Assembly: GCA_027623615.1 (NCBI GenBank)
Contig: JAQBVH010000078.1
Coordinates: forward strand, 1-9,519
Direction: 5' to 3'
Origin: Planctomycetota bacterium
Lineage (GTDB): Bacteria; Planctomycetota; UBA1135; GCA-002686595
Length of the DNA: 9,519 nucleotides
A program made the position numbers and the translations under genes. Each line of letters begins with the position of its first letter. Within the stretch, counting starts at the first letter, position 1. The notes under the pieces were generated by a model. The model had not been told where the DNA came from and made no database searches. It saw only the letters and a list, made by a program, of their open reading frames with translations. Below are positions 1-7,594 of the stretch, in pieces.

Positions 1-26
1 CCAGCCCCGCGCCGTGGCGATCTCCC

Positions 27-1739
27 GTGCGGCTCGGCTGGTCGGTCGTCCTCGTGGGACTGCTGCTCGCCCACCTGGTCACCCTCGCCACGCGCGACGT
101 CGACGCCTGGGGATGGGACGAGAGCACCCACGTCGAGCTGCCCGCCGCCCGGATCGTGGCGGCGGAGGGCTTGCGCGGGCGGCTCGAGGTCGTGAACACC
201 TGCAACCAGTACCCACCCGCAGCGCCGGTCTACCAGGCCTTCGTCCAGGGTCTGTTCGGGGTGGGGGAGAGCGTCGCCCGCCGGGCGGCGCTGGCCCTCT
301 GGCTCCTCGCCGGGCTCGGCGGGCTCTGCGCCCTCGGCCGCAGGCTCGAGCGCACGTTCGGCGCGGGGGGCGAGCTGGGCCTCGTCCTGCCGGCCCTCGC
401 TTGCCTGTCGCCGATCGTGTGGCGCTTCGCGCCGAGCCTGTTCCTCGAGGTGCCCTTCCTGGTCGCGGCCACCTGGGCCCTGTGGGCCTGGCTGGGGCGC
501 CAGGGCACGGCCGAGGAGTGGCGGCGCGGGCGCGAGCTCGCCGCGGGCGCGCTGGTGACCCTCGCCTTCTTCACCAAGTTCAACTACGGCCTCCTGCTCG
601 GCGCGGGGCTGGCCCTCGACTGGGTGTTCGAGACCCTGGCGGAGACCCGGCGGCGACGCCTCGGCAAGCAGCTCTCGCGCAGTGTCTGGCTCGTCGGGCC
701 GCCGCTGGCTGGCTTCCTCTGGTGGTTCGTCTACCCCTGGCCCGGCGGGGTCACCCAGGGCGAGCTGCACTGGCGCTCCTTGCTCGGCTTCCTCGGCGGC
801 AACCGCGAGCTGGGTGTGACCCCACTCGCGGACCGACTCGTGGACTGGACCGGCGGCGCCTTCCCGCACGTGATCTGGTTCGTCCTCGCCGGGGCGGCGG
901 TCGTGTTCGTGCTCGGGTGGCGCACCGTCGACCGGACCGGCCGGCTGGTCGCACCGTCGCGTTGCCTGCTCCTGGTCGCGCTCGCGCTGATCGTCCCGCC
1001 GGCCCTGCACCCGTTCCATCTGGACCGCTTCCTGATCCCGGGCCTGTTGCCCCTGTGGTGCCTGACGGCGATCGCCGCGGGCGCGCTCGCGGCGCGCCCG
1101 CGCGCTCTCGCCGGGACGCTGATCGTGGCCGGCCTCACGACGATCGTCGTGCCACGGCACCTGTTCGCGGGGTGGATCGGCTTGCTACACAACGACCCCG
1201 AGGTGCGCGCCTACCAGGAGCAGGTGCTCGACCGCGACCACGCGCTGTTCGGCAAGGTGCCGACCGCGGGCCTCGACCGCGCGACCTACGACGCCCTGAC
1301 CAAGCTGATCATCCGGGAGGTCGGGCCCGAGGAGCGCGTGGCCTGGATCGGCATGTCGAGCGAATATTCGCGGGCGGCCCTGCACCTCGAACTGTGGCGC
1401 GCGGGTGGATCGAGCGAGCGCTTTCGAACCGATGCCCACCGGCAGATGGATGTGATCCCCGTGCCTGGCGCTCCCCTGCCCGAGCTCGACGACGCGCTGC
1501 GCGACCGCCAGCTCGCGGCCTTCGCCGAGGGGTACGACGTGATCCTGATCACGACACCGCCGGACCTGAAGGACCGTTCACGCCCCGGCTTCTACGCAGC
1601 CTGGCAAGCGCCGCTCGTGCAGCGCCATGGGTGGACGCCCAACGAGCTCGGCCGCTTGGCGGTGCCGCGACCAGGTCGACCGGAGCTCGAGGTGCTCGTT
1701 TTCGCGCTGCGCCGCGCCAAGGGCGAGGGGGACGGGTAG
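27..1739 (+). CDS. GT-C-like polytopic membrane glycosyltransferase (putative; start may lie upstream of window)
   Basis: Protein of about 570 residues from a GTG start. About nine or ten hydrophobic segments are visible, at roughly residues 6-20, 87-103, 117-156 (two), 171-200, 219-238, 280-297, 312-331, 335-356 and 361-388. A soluble C-terminal part of about 180 residues follows. After the first membrane segment comes GWDESTH, with an adjacent Asp-Glu at 31-32. This is the place and type of the acidic motif in GT-C enzymes (PMT, ArnT and GT83-like), which move sugars from polyprenyl-phosphate donors onto acceptors on the outer face of the membrane. HPFHLDRFLIPGLLPLW near residue 328 resembles the R-Y/F-x-x-P segment of these proteins. 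Family membership is inferred from topology and the DE motif; donor and acceptor cannot be told. The frame stays open to the left edge, so the true start could lie outside. No Shine-Dalgarno sequence precedes the GTG. mutS2 follows after 14 bases, so co-transcription is possible. Confidence 0.7.
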   Translation: MRLGWSVVLVGLLLAHLVTLATRDVDAWGWDESTHVELPAARIVAAEGLRGRLEVVNTCNQYPPAAPVYQAFVQGLFGVGESVARRAALALWLLAGLGGLCALGRRLERTFGAGGELGLVLPALACLSPIVWRFAPSLFLEVPFLVAATWALWAWLGRQGTAEEWRRGRELAAGALVTLAFFTKFNYGLLLGAGLALDWVFETLAETRRRRLGKQLSRSVWLVGPPLAGFLWWFVYPWPGGVTQGELHWRSLLGFLGGNRELGVTPLADRLVDWTGGAFPHVIWFVLAGAAVVFVLGWRTVDRTGRLVAPSRCLLLVALALIVPPALHPFHLDRFLIPGLLPLWCLTAIAAGALAARPRALAGTLIVAGLTTIVVPRHLFAGWIGLLHNDPEVRAYQEQVLDRDHALFGKVPTAGLDRATYDALTKLIIREVGPEERVAWIGMSSEYSRAALHLELWRAGGSSERFRTDAHRQMDVIPVPGAPLPELDDALRDRQLAAFAEGYDVILITTPPDLKDRSRPGFYAAWQAPLVQRHGWTPNELGRLAVPRPGRPELEVLVFALRRAKGEGDG

Positions 1740-1753
1740 ATTCTCCGGCCGCC

Positions 1754-3850
1754 ATGGCCGACCCCGAGGACAGAACGATCCGCGCAGCACGCGAGACCTT
1801 CGCCGGGGAGGTGCTCGAGGTGACCGAGGTCCTCGCCGGCTTCGAGCGCTTCGCTGCCTCGAGCCTGGGCGTGCGCGCCCTGCGGGAGCTCGTCCCCTTG
1901 GGCGAGGACGGGGCCCGCGCGGCCCTCGAGCGGCTGACCGAGATGCAGATGCTGCTCAAGGCCAAGGACTTGCCCAGCATGGCCGGCGTGTGCGACCCCC
2001 TGCCCGCGAAGGCAGGCGCTGCCCGGCGCCTGGACGAGGACCAGCTCGTTGCCCTGCGCAGTTTTCTCGACGCCGCCAAGCGCCTCAAGGCCTGGCTCGC
2101 CGAGCGCGTCGAGGACGTGCCGCGGCTTGGGGAGATCGGCGGGCGCATCCCCGACCTGAGCGCCCTGGTCGCCGAGATCGATACGGTCCTCGACGAGCGC
2201 GGACGGGTGAAGCGCGACGCCTCGGACCTCTTGCAGCGGCTGCGCCAGCGGATCGGCGACCTGTCCAGTCAGATCGACGAGCGCGTGCGTCGCGTCCTCG
2301 CCCGGAGCGACGTGCGCAACGTGCTGTCCGACAGCTCGGTGCACCGCCGCGGCGGCAGGCCCGTGCTGGCGGTGCGCGCCAAGAGCTCAGGCCACGTGAA
2401 GGGCATCGTGCACGACCGCTCCTCGAGCGGAGAGAGCGTGTTCGTCGAGCCCCAGGAGGTGATCGAACTCGGCAATCTCATGGCCGAGGCCCACGCGGAC
2501 GAGCGGCGCGAGGTCGAGCGCATCCTGCTCGAGCTGTCGACCCTGGTACGCAATCAGCGTGAGCGGATCGAGCGCTCGTCCACCGGCGTCGCCCAGCTCG
2601 AGCTGGCCTGGATCTCGACCCACTATTGCGCCGAGGTCGGCGCACGCCCAGCCCTCCTGCCCGGGGAGCGGATGGCCGCCACCGGCCTGCTCCTGCGCGC
2701 CGCGCGACACCCGCTCCTGATCGAGCAGGTGCGCGTTGGCCAGATCGACGCGGTCGTCCCGATCGACCTGCGCCTGGGCGGTGACTTCTCGATGCTGATC
2801 ATCACCGGCCCGAACACGGGCGGGAAGACCGTGGCCTTGAAGACGGCTGGTCTGTTCGCCCTGCTGACGCGCATGGGCTTGCCCGTGCCAGCTGAAGAGG
2901 GCACGACGGTGCCGCTCTACGACCGCGTCTGCGCGGACATCGGCGACGAGCAGGAGATCCGCCAGAACCTGTCGACCTTCGCCTCGCACCTGGCGCGCAT
3001 CAAGGACGCCCTCGAGCGGGCGGACGAGCGCAGCCTGGTGCTGCTCGACGAGCTGGGTGGTGGCACGGATCCTGAGGAGGGCGCCGCGCTCGGCGAGGCC
3101 GTGCTCGAAGACTTCGTCAGGCGCAAGGTGCCGACCCTCTGCTCGACCCACATGGGCAAGCTCAAGGAGTTTGCCTTCCGCCACGCGGCGGTAGAGAACG
3201 CGTGCACCGAGTTCGACGTCGAGACCCTCGCGCCGACCTACCGCCTGACGGTCGGCACGCCCGGCGAGTCCGGAGCGATCGTGATCGCGAGGCGTCTGGG
3301 CATTCCGCAGCGAATCACCGACAGGGCCTCAGCCAGGCGCGAGCGACGGGACGGCGAGGTCGCCGAGGTCATGGAGGACCTGCGCAAGGCGCGGCTCGGA
3401 GCGGAGCGCCTGCGCGCGGACGCGGAAGAGCGCGTGGCCCAGGCGGCCGAGCACGCGCGTGGCCTCGAGGACAAGGCCGGCGAGCTCGAGCGGCGCGGCG
3501 AGCAGCTCGAGGCCGAGGCCCAGAAGGGCATCGAGGAGCGCGTACGCGACGGCCTGCGCCTGGTCGAGAAGGCGCTGGCGCTGTTGTCCCAGGTCCCGAA
3601 GGAGGCGGCGGGACCCATGCGGGGGGTGCTGGAAACCCTCCAGCGCGAGCTGACCGGCGCCACGCTGACCGAGCGCCGCCAGGGCTTCCTCGACTCCATG
3701 CGAAAGGGCAGCCTGGTCTTCCTCCCTCGGTATCGCCAGCGGATGATCGTGCACAGGGTCGACCGCGATAAGCGCGAGGTGACCTGCAAGCTCGGCTCGA
3801 TGAAGGTGCGCGTCAGTTTCGAAGAGGTGACGCCGTACGAGCAGCTCTGA
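1754..3850 (+). CDS. mutS2: MutS2 family ATPase lacking the Smr domain
   Basis: 698 residues from ATG. Domain order: an N-terminal helical core and lever region; the MutS2 signature HDRSSSGESVFVEP (220-233); the ABC-type ATPase with Walker A GPNTGGKT (352-359), signature LSTFASH (406-412), Walker B LVLLDE with Asp432/Glu433 followed by GGGTDPEEG, and the switch His in STHMG (466); a long charged coiled coil (about 523-615); and a KOW-like segment GSLVFLP...MKVRVSFEEV (652-690). Typical MutS2 proteins are about 780 residues and end in an Smr nuclease domain. Here the reading frame stops straight after the KOW-like part, and the DNA beyond is an inverted repeat and an opposing gene, so this is not a frameshift. 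MutS2 is cytosolic. It is known for restraining recombination in some bacteria and for rescuing collided ribosomes in Bacillus subtilis. All ATPase motifs are intact. No Shine-Dalgarno precedes the ATG; the frame is open far upstream, but residues before this ATG overlap the previous gene and show no homology. Confidence 0.95.
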   Translation: MADPEDRTIRAARETFAGEVLEVTEVLAGFERFAASSLGVRALRELVPLGEDGARAALERLTEMQMLLKAKDLPSMAGVCDPLPAKAGAARRLDEDQLVALRSFLDAAKRLKAWLAERVEDVPRLGEIGGRIPDLSALVAEIDTVLDERGRVKRDASDLLQRLRQRIGDLSSQIDERVRRVLARSDVRNVLSDSSVHRRGGRPVLAVRAKSSGHVKGIVHDRSSSGESVFVEPQEVIELGNLMAEAHADERREVERILLELSTLVRNQRERIERSSTGVAQLELAWISTHYCAEVGARPALLPGERMAATGLLLRAARHPLLIEQVRVGQIDAVVPIDLRLGGDFSMLIITGPNTGGKTVALKTAGLFALLTRMGLPVPAEEGTTVPLYDRVCADIGDEQEIRQNLSTFASHLARIKDALERADERSLVLLDELGGGTDPEEGAALGEAVLEDFVRRKVPTLCSTHMGKLKEFAFRHAAVENACTEFDVETLAPTYRLTVGTPGESGAIVIARRLGIPQRITDRASARRERRDGEVAEVMEDLRKARLGAERLRADAEERVAQAAEHARGLEDKAGELERRGEQLEAEAQKGIEERVRDGLRLVEKALALLSQVPKEAAGPMRGVLETLQRELTGATLTERRQGFLDSMRKGSLVFLPRYRQRMIVHRVDRDKREVTCKLGSMKVRVSFEEVTPYEQL

Positions 3851-3857
3851 GGGAGTG

Positions 3858-3892
3858 GGGTGGGAATACGGTGCCGCACCGTATTCGCACCC
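3858..3892. terminator. Inverted repeat between convergent genes; probable bidirectional terminator
   Basis: Perfect 10-base arms GAATACGGTG (3864-3873) and CACCGTATTC (3877-3886) enclose a CCG loop. After one G:G mismatch the stem continues with GGGTG (3858-3862) and CACCC (3888-3892), giving 15 base pairs in all. It fills the 45 bases between the mutS2 stop (3850) and the stop of the opposing TPR gene (3896), where a bidirectional terminator is expected. There is no T-run on either side, so intrinsic termination is inferred from position and stem strength only. It could instead be one copy of a dispersed palindromic repeat. Confidence 0.6.
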
Positions 3893-3895
3893 GGC

Positions 3896-5245
3896 TCAGC
3901 CCTCGAGTCCCAGCTCCTGCTTCAGCTCGGCCTGCTTGCTCGTCCACTCGGAGTCGCCGGGGTCGAGGCTGCTCGCCTTGTTGTAGCAGTCGAGGGCAGT
4001 GTCGAGCAGACCCTGGCGGCGGTAGGTGTCCGCCAGGTCGCCCCACAGCTCGTCGTTCTCGGTGGCGCGCACGATGCTGTCGTACTCGCCGATGAACTGG
4101 TCGAAGGCGTGCTCCTCGAGCTTGCGGCACCAGTCGTTGTCGCCGGGGTACTGGCGCAGGGCCTCCATCCACGCGTCGACCGCGCCGGCCGCGTTCCCGG
4201 AGCCCAGGCGCTCGTCGCCGAGCTCTGCCCACAGGTCCGCGTCGTTACCTCGGGTGACCGCGCCCTCGAGGAAGGCCAGGCCGCGCTCGGGATCGAGCTC
4301 GCGCAGCAGCCGCCGCGCCTCGGGCGTGCCCGTGCCGTCGCCGAGGAGGCGTTCGAGGGCCACGCGCGCCTCCTCCCCGCGGCCCTGCTGCATGAGCAGC
4401 GAGACCATCTGCTCCTTGTACCAGGCCTCGTCCGGGTTGGCGGCGAGCATCGTCCCGAGGCGCCGCTCCATGTCCGCGGGGTCGAGCTCGCGCAAGAGGT
4501 CCCAGGTGCTCGGGTCCGCTTCCTGGCGTTCGAAGACGGCGTTGATCAGCGACAGGGCCTCGGCGGCGCTCCCCTCCTTGTCAAGCACCTCCGCCAGCCT
4601 CATGCTCGTGCCGCTGATCCGCTGGGGGTCCTCCCCGGCGAGTACCTCGCGCAGCAACGCGATCGCGCGCCCCGGGTCCCTCTCCGCGAGGATCCCGGCG
4701 GCGTCGGCGCGCCAGGGCTCCATGCGTAGCGTGATCGCGGCGGCCTCCGCGGCGCGCGGGTCGCCCTTCTCGCGCAGGGCCCGCGCGATGCGCACGCCCA
4801 GGTCGCCGTCATGGGGTCGCTCCGTGAAGAGCTCGAGGGCGAACTCGGGGTGGCCGGTCTCGAGGTAGACCTCGGACACCAGCCAATCCCAGCTGTCCTC
4901 GTTGTGCGCCAGGTACTGGCGCAGGAGGCCGCCGGCGATGATGCGCTCCAGGTGCGGGTCGAGGGGCCGGCCCTCGGCGAGCGCGGCGGTCAGCTCCTCG
5001 ACCCTGCGGCGCTCGCGGCCCGCGTCAACCTCACGCGGCGCCACGCCGCTCGCGCCGGCGCCAGGGTCCGTACCACGGACCAGCGCCGAGCGTCGCTCGC
5101 CCTCGTCCTGGCCGTAGGACACCCGCGCTGCTCCGGCGTGGACGACCGTGTCCCCACCTCCCTTGATCCACTGTCCCACCTGAATACCGGCGAACAGACC
5201 ACCGACCAGGGCGGCGGCGGGGAGGAGCAGCGAGGAGTTGCGCAC
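3896..5245 (-). CDS. Membrane-anchored tetratricopeptide repeat protein
   Basis: About 449 residues from a GTG at 5245. The N-terminus is a single hydrophobic segment (MRNSSLLLPAAALVGGLFAG) with one Arg ahead of it, a likely uncleaved anchor. A polar, low-complexity linker (about 28-80) follows, then helical repeats to the end. The clearest TPR units are 334-367 (LWAELGDERLGSGNAAGAVDA) and 396-429 (LWGDLADTYRRQGLLDTALD, ending in SLDP); earlier repeats are more degenerate. No catalytic domain is visible. TPR arrays usually bind proteins; the partner here is unknown. An alternative ATG at 5266 adds seven residues before the hydrophobic segment. GTG is preferred because a TAGCTT hexamer ends seven bases before it, which would place the ATG upstream of the transcript. 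The frame remains open to 6589, but that extension is antisense to the DUF1592 gene and looks like shadow coding. It is convergent with mutS2 and divergent from the DUF1592 gene, so it is probably monocistronic. Confidence 0.85.
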   Translation of the reverse strand: MRNSSLLLPAAALVGGLFAGIQVGQWIKGGGDTVVHAGAARVSYGQDEGERRSALVRGTDPGAGASGVAPREVDAGRERRRVEELTAALAEGRPLDPHLERIIAGGLLRQYLAHNEDSWDWLVSEVYLETGHPEFALELFTERPHDGDLGVRIARALREKGDPRAAEAAAITLRMEPWRADAAGILAERDPGRAIALLREVLAGEDPQRISGTSMRLAEVLDKEGSAAEALSLINAVFERQEADPSTWDLLRELDPADMERRLGTMLAANPDEAWYKEQMVSLLMQQGRGEEARVALERLLGDGTGTPEARRLLRELDPERGLAFLEGAVTRGNDADLWAELGDERLGSGNAAGAVDAWMEALRQYPGDNDWCRKLEEHAFDQFIGEYDSIVRATENDELWGDLADTYRRQGLLDTALDCYNKASSLDPGDSEWTSKQAELKQELGLEG

Positions 5246-5252
5246 GGGAATC

Positions 5253-5258
5253 AAGCTA
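5253..5258 (-). promoter_or_regulatory. -10-like hexamer TAGCTT of the TPR gene
   Basis: Read on the minus strand, TAGCTT ends seven bases before the GTG at 5245. It is identical to the hexamer before the DUF1552 gene and sits at the same distance from the start codon. No convincing -35 is visible. An imperfect operator-like inverted repeat, AGGTC-ATG-GACCT (5260-5272), lies just upstream of the hexamer. Confidence 0.4.
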
Positions 5259-5335
5259 CAGGTCATGGACCTAGAGGACACGCCCGAGTTGGTCACAGAC
5301 TCGTTTAGGGATCGCGGGGAGGACGCGCGGCCCGC

Positions 5336-5341
5336 TACCAT
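5336..5341 (+). promoter_or_regulatory. -10-like hexamer TACCAT of the DUF1592 gene
   Basis: TACCAT ends six bases before the GTG at 5348, a spacing at which transcription would begin at or next to the start codon. No good -35 is found 16-18 bases upstream. The purine stretch GGGGAGGA (5316-5323) lies 24 bases before the GTG, too far for a Shine-Dalgarno role. Confidence 0.35.
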
Positions 5342-5347
5342 CACGAC

Positions 5348-7594
5348 GTGCTGTCCTTGCTGCTCCTGCTGCTGCCGGCGGATCCGGCGTTCCACGACGA
5401 CTCCTTCGAGGAGCTCGCGCGGCCCTTCGTGCGTTCCTATTGCGCTGCGTGCCATGGCAACGACAAGGCCGAGGGAGGGCTGACCCTGACCGGCTATGGG
5501 AGCGCGGCGGCGTTGCGGGCCGATCCGGAGGTGTGGGACTACGTGCGCGAGCGGGTCGAGCTGGTCGAGATGCCGCCGCGCGGCGCCGCGCTGCCCTCCG
5601 GCGACGAACGCGCCGCGTTCTTGACCTGGCTGACCCGTGAGCTGAGCGACGCTCCGCCGGGTGAGGCGCCGGACCCGGGCCGTCCGGTGATGCGGCGCCT
5701 GAACAATGCCCAGTACCAGAACGCGGTGCGCGACCTGTTCGGGGTCGACTTCCCAGCACGTCAGCGCTTCCCGAGCGACGGTATCGGGCACGGCTTCGAC
5801 ACGGTGGGGGAGGCGCTGACGCTGCCGGAGCTGCGCCTCGAGAAGCTGCTCGAGGCGGCCGAGGCGATCGCCGGCCAGGTGTTCGTCGTCGACGACTCGG
5901 ACGACCCGCCCGTCAGGCGCCTCGACCCCGAGGACCTCAACGGTCGCGGCAACCCGCGCGGCGACGCGTACGTGATGCCCTTCGGGGGGGACGTGACCGG
6001 GAGCGTCGTGCTGCCGCGGGCTGGTCGCTATCGGATGCGCATGCGCCTCGCGGCGAGCCAAGCTGGCGACGAGCCGGCGCGCGTCGCGTTCGTGGTCGAC
6101 GGACGCGCGCTGCACGAGGTCGAGGTGCCTGAGTCCCCGGGGCAGGGCAAGGTGCACGAGCACGAGCTGAGGCTCGAGGTGCCCGGCCCGCGCAACGTGG
6201 CCGCGCGCTTTCTCAACGACTACTACGACCCGGACTTCCCCGATCCGCAGAAGCGCGACCGCAACCTCGTCGTCGAGTGGATCGAGGTGGTCGGTCCCAT
6301 CGACGCGCCGCCGGCGAGCGCGTTCCAGGCGGAGCTGCTCGCCCGCTATCCCGCGGACCTGGGCCGCGCGCGTGAGCGCGCGATCCTGGGCGAGCTGACG
6401 CGCCGGGTCTGGCGTCGACCCGCGACCGACGTGGAGCTCGAGCGCCTCGAGCGCTTGCCGCCCGCGGAGGATCCCCTCGTCGCGCGCTTGCACCTGCAGC
6501 TCACAGCGCTGCTCGCCTCGCCCCACTTCCTCTTCTTCGTGGAGTCCGACGGGAGCAGCGCCGGTCAGGTGCGTCCGTTGAACGATCACGAGCTCGCGAC
6601 GCGCCTGGCCGCGTTCCTGTGGAGCTCGGTCCCCGACCGGCGCCTCGATGCCCTCGCGGACGCGGGGGAGCTGGGCGGCCCGGTCGTGCTCGAGGCGCTG
6701 GTGCGCGACATGCTGGCCGACCCGCGCTCGAACGCGCTGGGCGAGGACTTCGCGCTGCAGTGGCTCGGCCTGCGCGCCCTCGACGAGGTGGCGCCCGACC
6801 CCGAGCTCTTCCCCGGTTGGTCAGCCGCGCTCGCTGGCGCGATGTCCCAGGAGACGCAGCGCGTGTTCCTGCTCGCGGTGCGGGAGAACCGCAGCGTGTG
6901 GGAGCTGCTCGACGGGGACTGGACGGTCGTCGATGGGTTGCTCGCGGAGCACTACGGTCTCGACGTGGCGCTGGCGCCAGGCGAGTTCGAGCGTGTGTCG
7001 CTGGCGGACACACCGCGCCGGGGCGTCCTCGGTCACGCGGGCGTGTTGACCGTGACGAGTGACCCGACGCGGACCTCGCCGGTGAAGCGCGGCAAGTGGG
7101 TGCTCGAGGTGCTCCTCGCCGCGCCGCCGCCATCACCGCCACCGGGCGCGGACAGCCTCGACGAGAGCGCGGAGGCGATCAGCGCGCTTTCGCTGCGCGA
7201 GCGCCTCGGGAACCATCGCGAGAGGCTCGAGTGCGCCGTGTGTCACGACCGCATGGACCCGATCGGGTTCGGCCTCGAGCCGTATGACGCGGTCGGTCGT
7301 TTGCGGGAGTTCGACGGCAAGTTTCCGATCGACGCCAGCGGCGTGCTGCCCGATGGGCGCAGCTTCGACGGCCCGGAGGGGCTGGTCGGCGTCCTGCGCC
7401 AGGACCCGCGCTTCCCACGGGCCGTGACCGAGAAGCTGTTCGTGTATGCCCTCGGACGAGGTCTCGAGCGTGGAGATCGGCGGCACGTGCAGGCGATCCT
7501 CGAGCCGTTCGGGAGCCAGGGGCCCGGGCTGGCGGACCTGATCGTTGCGATCGTTCTCTCGGACGCCTTCCGCACCACGCGCGCCGGAAACTGA
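5348..7594 (+). CDS. Secreted di-haem DUF1592/DUF1588-family protein with planctomycete cytochrome c-type domain
   Basis: 748 residues from GTG, the first start after an in-frame stop at 5306-5308. The N-terminus MLSLLLLLLPADPA is a short hydrophobic leader without the usual Lys or Arg, so export is likely but the signal is atypical. Domain order: a PSCyt1-like cytochrome domain with haem motif CAACH (32-36); DUF1587 from about 115 (MRRLNNAQYQNAVRDLFGV); a beta-rich, carbohydrate-binding-module-like region (about 210-320); DUF1595 (about 335-395); DUF1592 (about 400-545, with RPLNDHELATRLAAFLW at 409); DUF1588 (about 557-655, RRGVLGHAGVLTVTSDPTRT) containing a second CxxCH, CAVCH (629-633), in CAVCHDRMDPIGFGLEPYDA; and DUF1585 from 661 to the end. 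This is the full architecture of a family known mainly from Planctomycetota and similar phyla. Two CxxCH sites predict covalent haem c and a periplasmic or surface location. The substrate and reaction are not established for the family. The DUF1552 partner lies 187 bases downstream. Confidence 0.92.
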   Translation: MLSLLLLLLPADPAFHDDSFEELARPFVRSYCAACHGNDKAEGGLTLTGYGSAAALRADPEVWDYVRERVELVEMPPRGAALPSGDERAAFLTWLTRELSDAPPGEAPDPGRPVMRRLNNAQYQNAVRDLFGVDFPARQRFPSDGIGHGFDTVGEALTLPELRLEKLLEAAEAIAGQVFVVDDSDDPPVRRLDPEDLNGRGNPRGDAYVMPFGGDVTGSVVLPRAGRYRMRMRLAASQAGDEPARVAFVVDGRALHEVEVPESPGQGKVHEHELRLEVPGPRNVAARFLNDYYDPDFPDPQKRDRNLVVEWIEVVGPIDAPPASAFQAELLARYPADLGRARERAILGELTRRVWRRPATDVELERLERLPPAEDPLVARLHLQLTALLASPHFLFFVESDGSSAGQVRPLNDHELATRLAAFLWSSVPDRRLDALADAGELGGPVVLEALVRDMLADPRSNALGEDFALQWLGLRALDEVAPDPELFPGWSAALAGAMSQETQRVFLLAVRENRSVWELLDGDWTVVDGLLAEHYGLDVALAPGEFERVSLADTPRRGVLGHAGVLTVTSDPTRTSPVKRGKWVLEVLLAAPPPSPPPGADSLDESAEAISALSLRERLGNHRERLECAVCHDRMDPIGFGLEPYDAVGRLREFDGKFPIDASGVLPDGRSFDGPEGLVGVLRQDPRFPRAVTEKLFVYALGRGLERGDRRHVQAILEPFGSQGPGLADLIVAIVLSDAFRTTRAGN

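Noticed and set aside
14..1753. An open frame running continuously into mutS2 that would give a 1278-residue protein
   Set aside because: The upstream part reads the membrane-protein gene in a second frame and is Arg/Pro/Ala/Gly-rich with no domain. MutS2 homology begins just after the ATG at 1754.
3851..3895. Possible detached Smr fragment of MutS2 after a frameshift
   Set aside because: Only 45 bases, mostly the inverted repeat, separate the two genes, and no Smr-like sequence can be read.
3860..4729. 289-residue open frame on the plus strand
   Set aside because: It is antisense to the TPR gene and begins inside the inverted repeat; its composition is that of a shadow frame.
5267..6589. 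N-terminal extension of the TPR frame on the minus strand
   Set aside because: It is antisense to the DUF1592 gene, His/Arg/Gln-rich and domainless, whereas the TPR protein has a natural membrane-anchor start at 5245.
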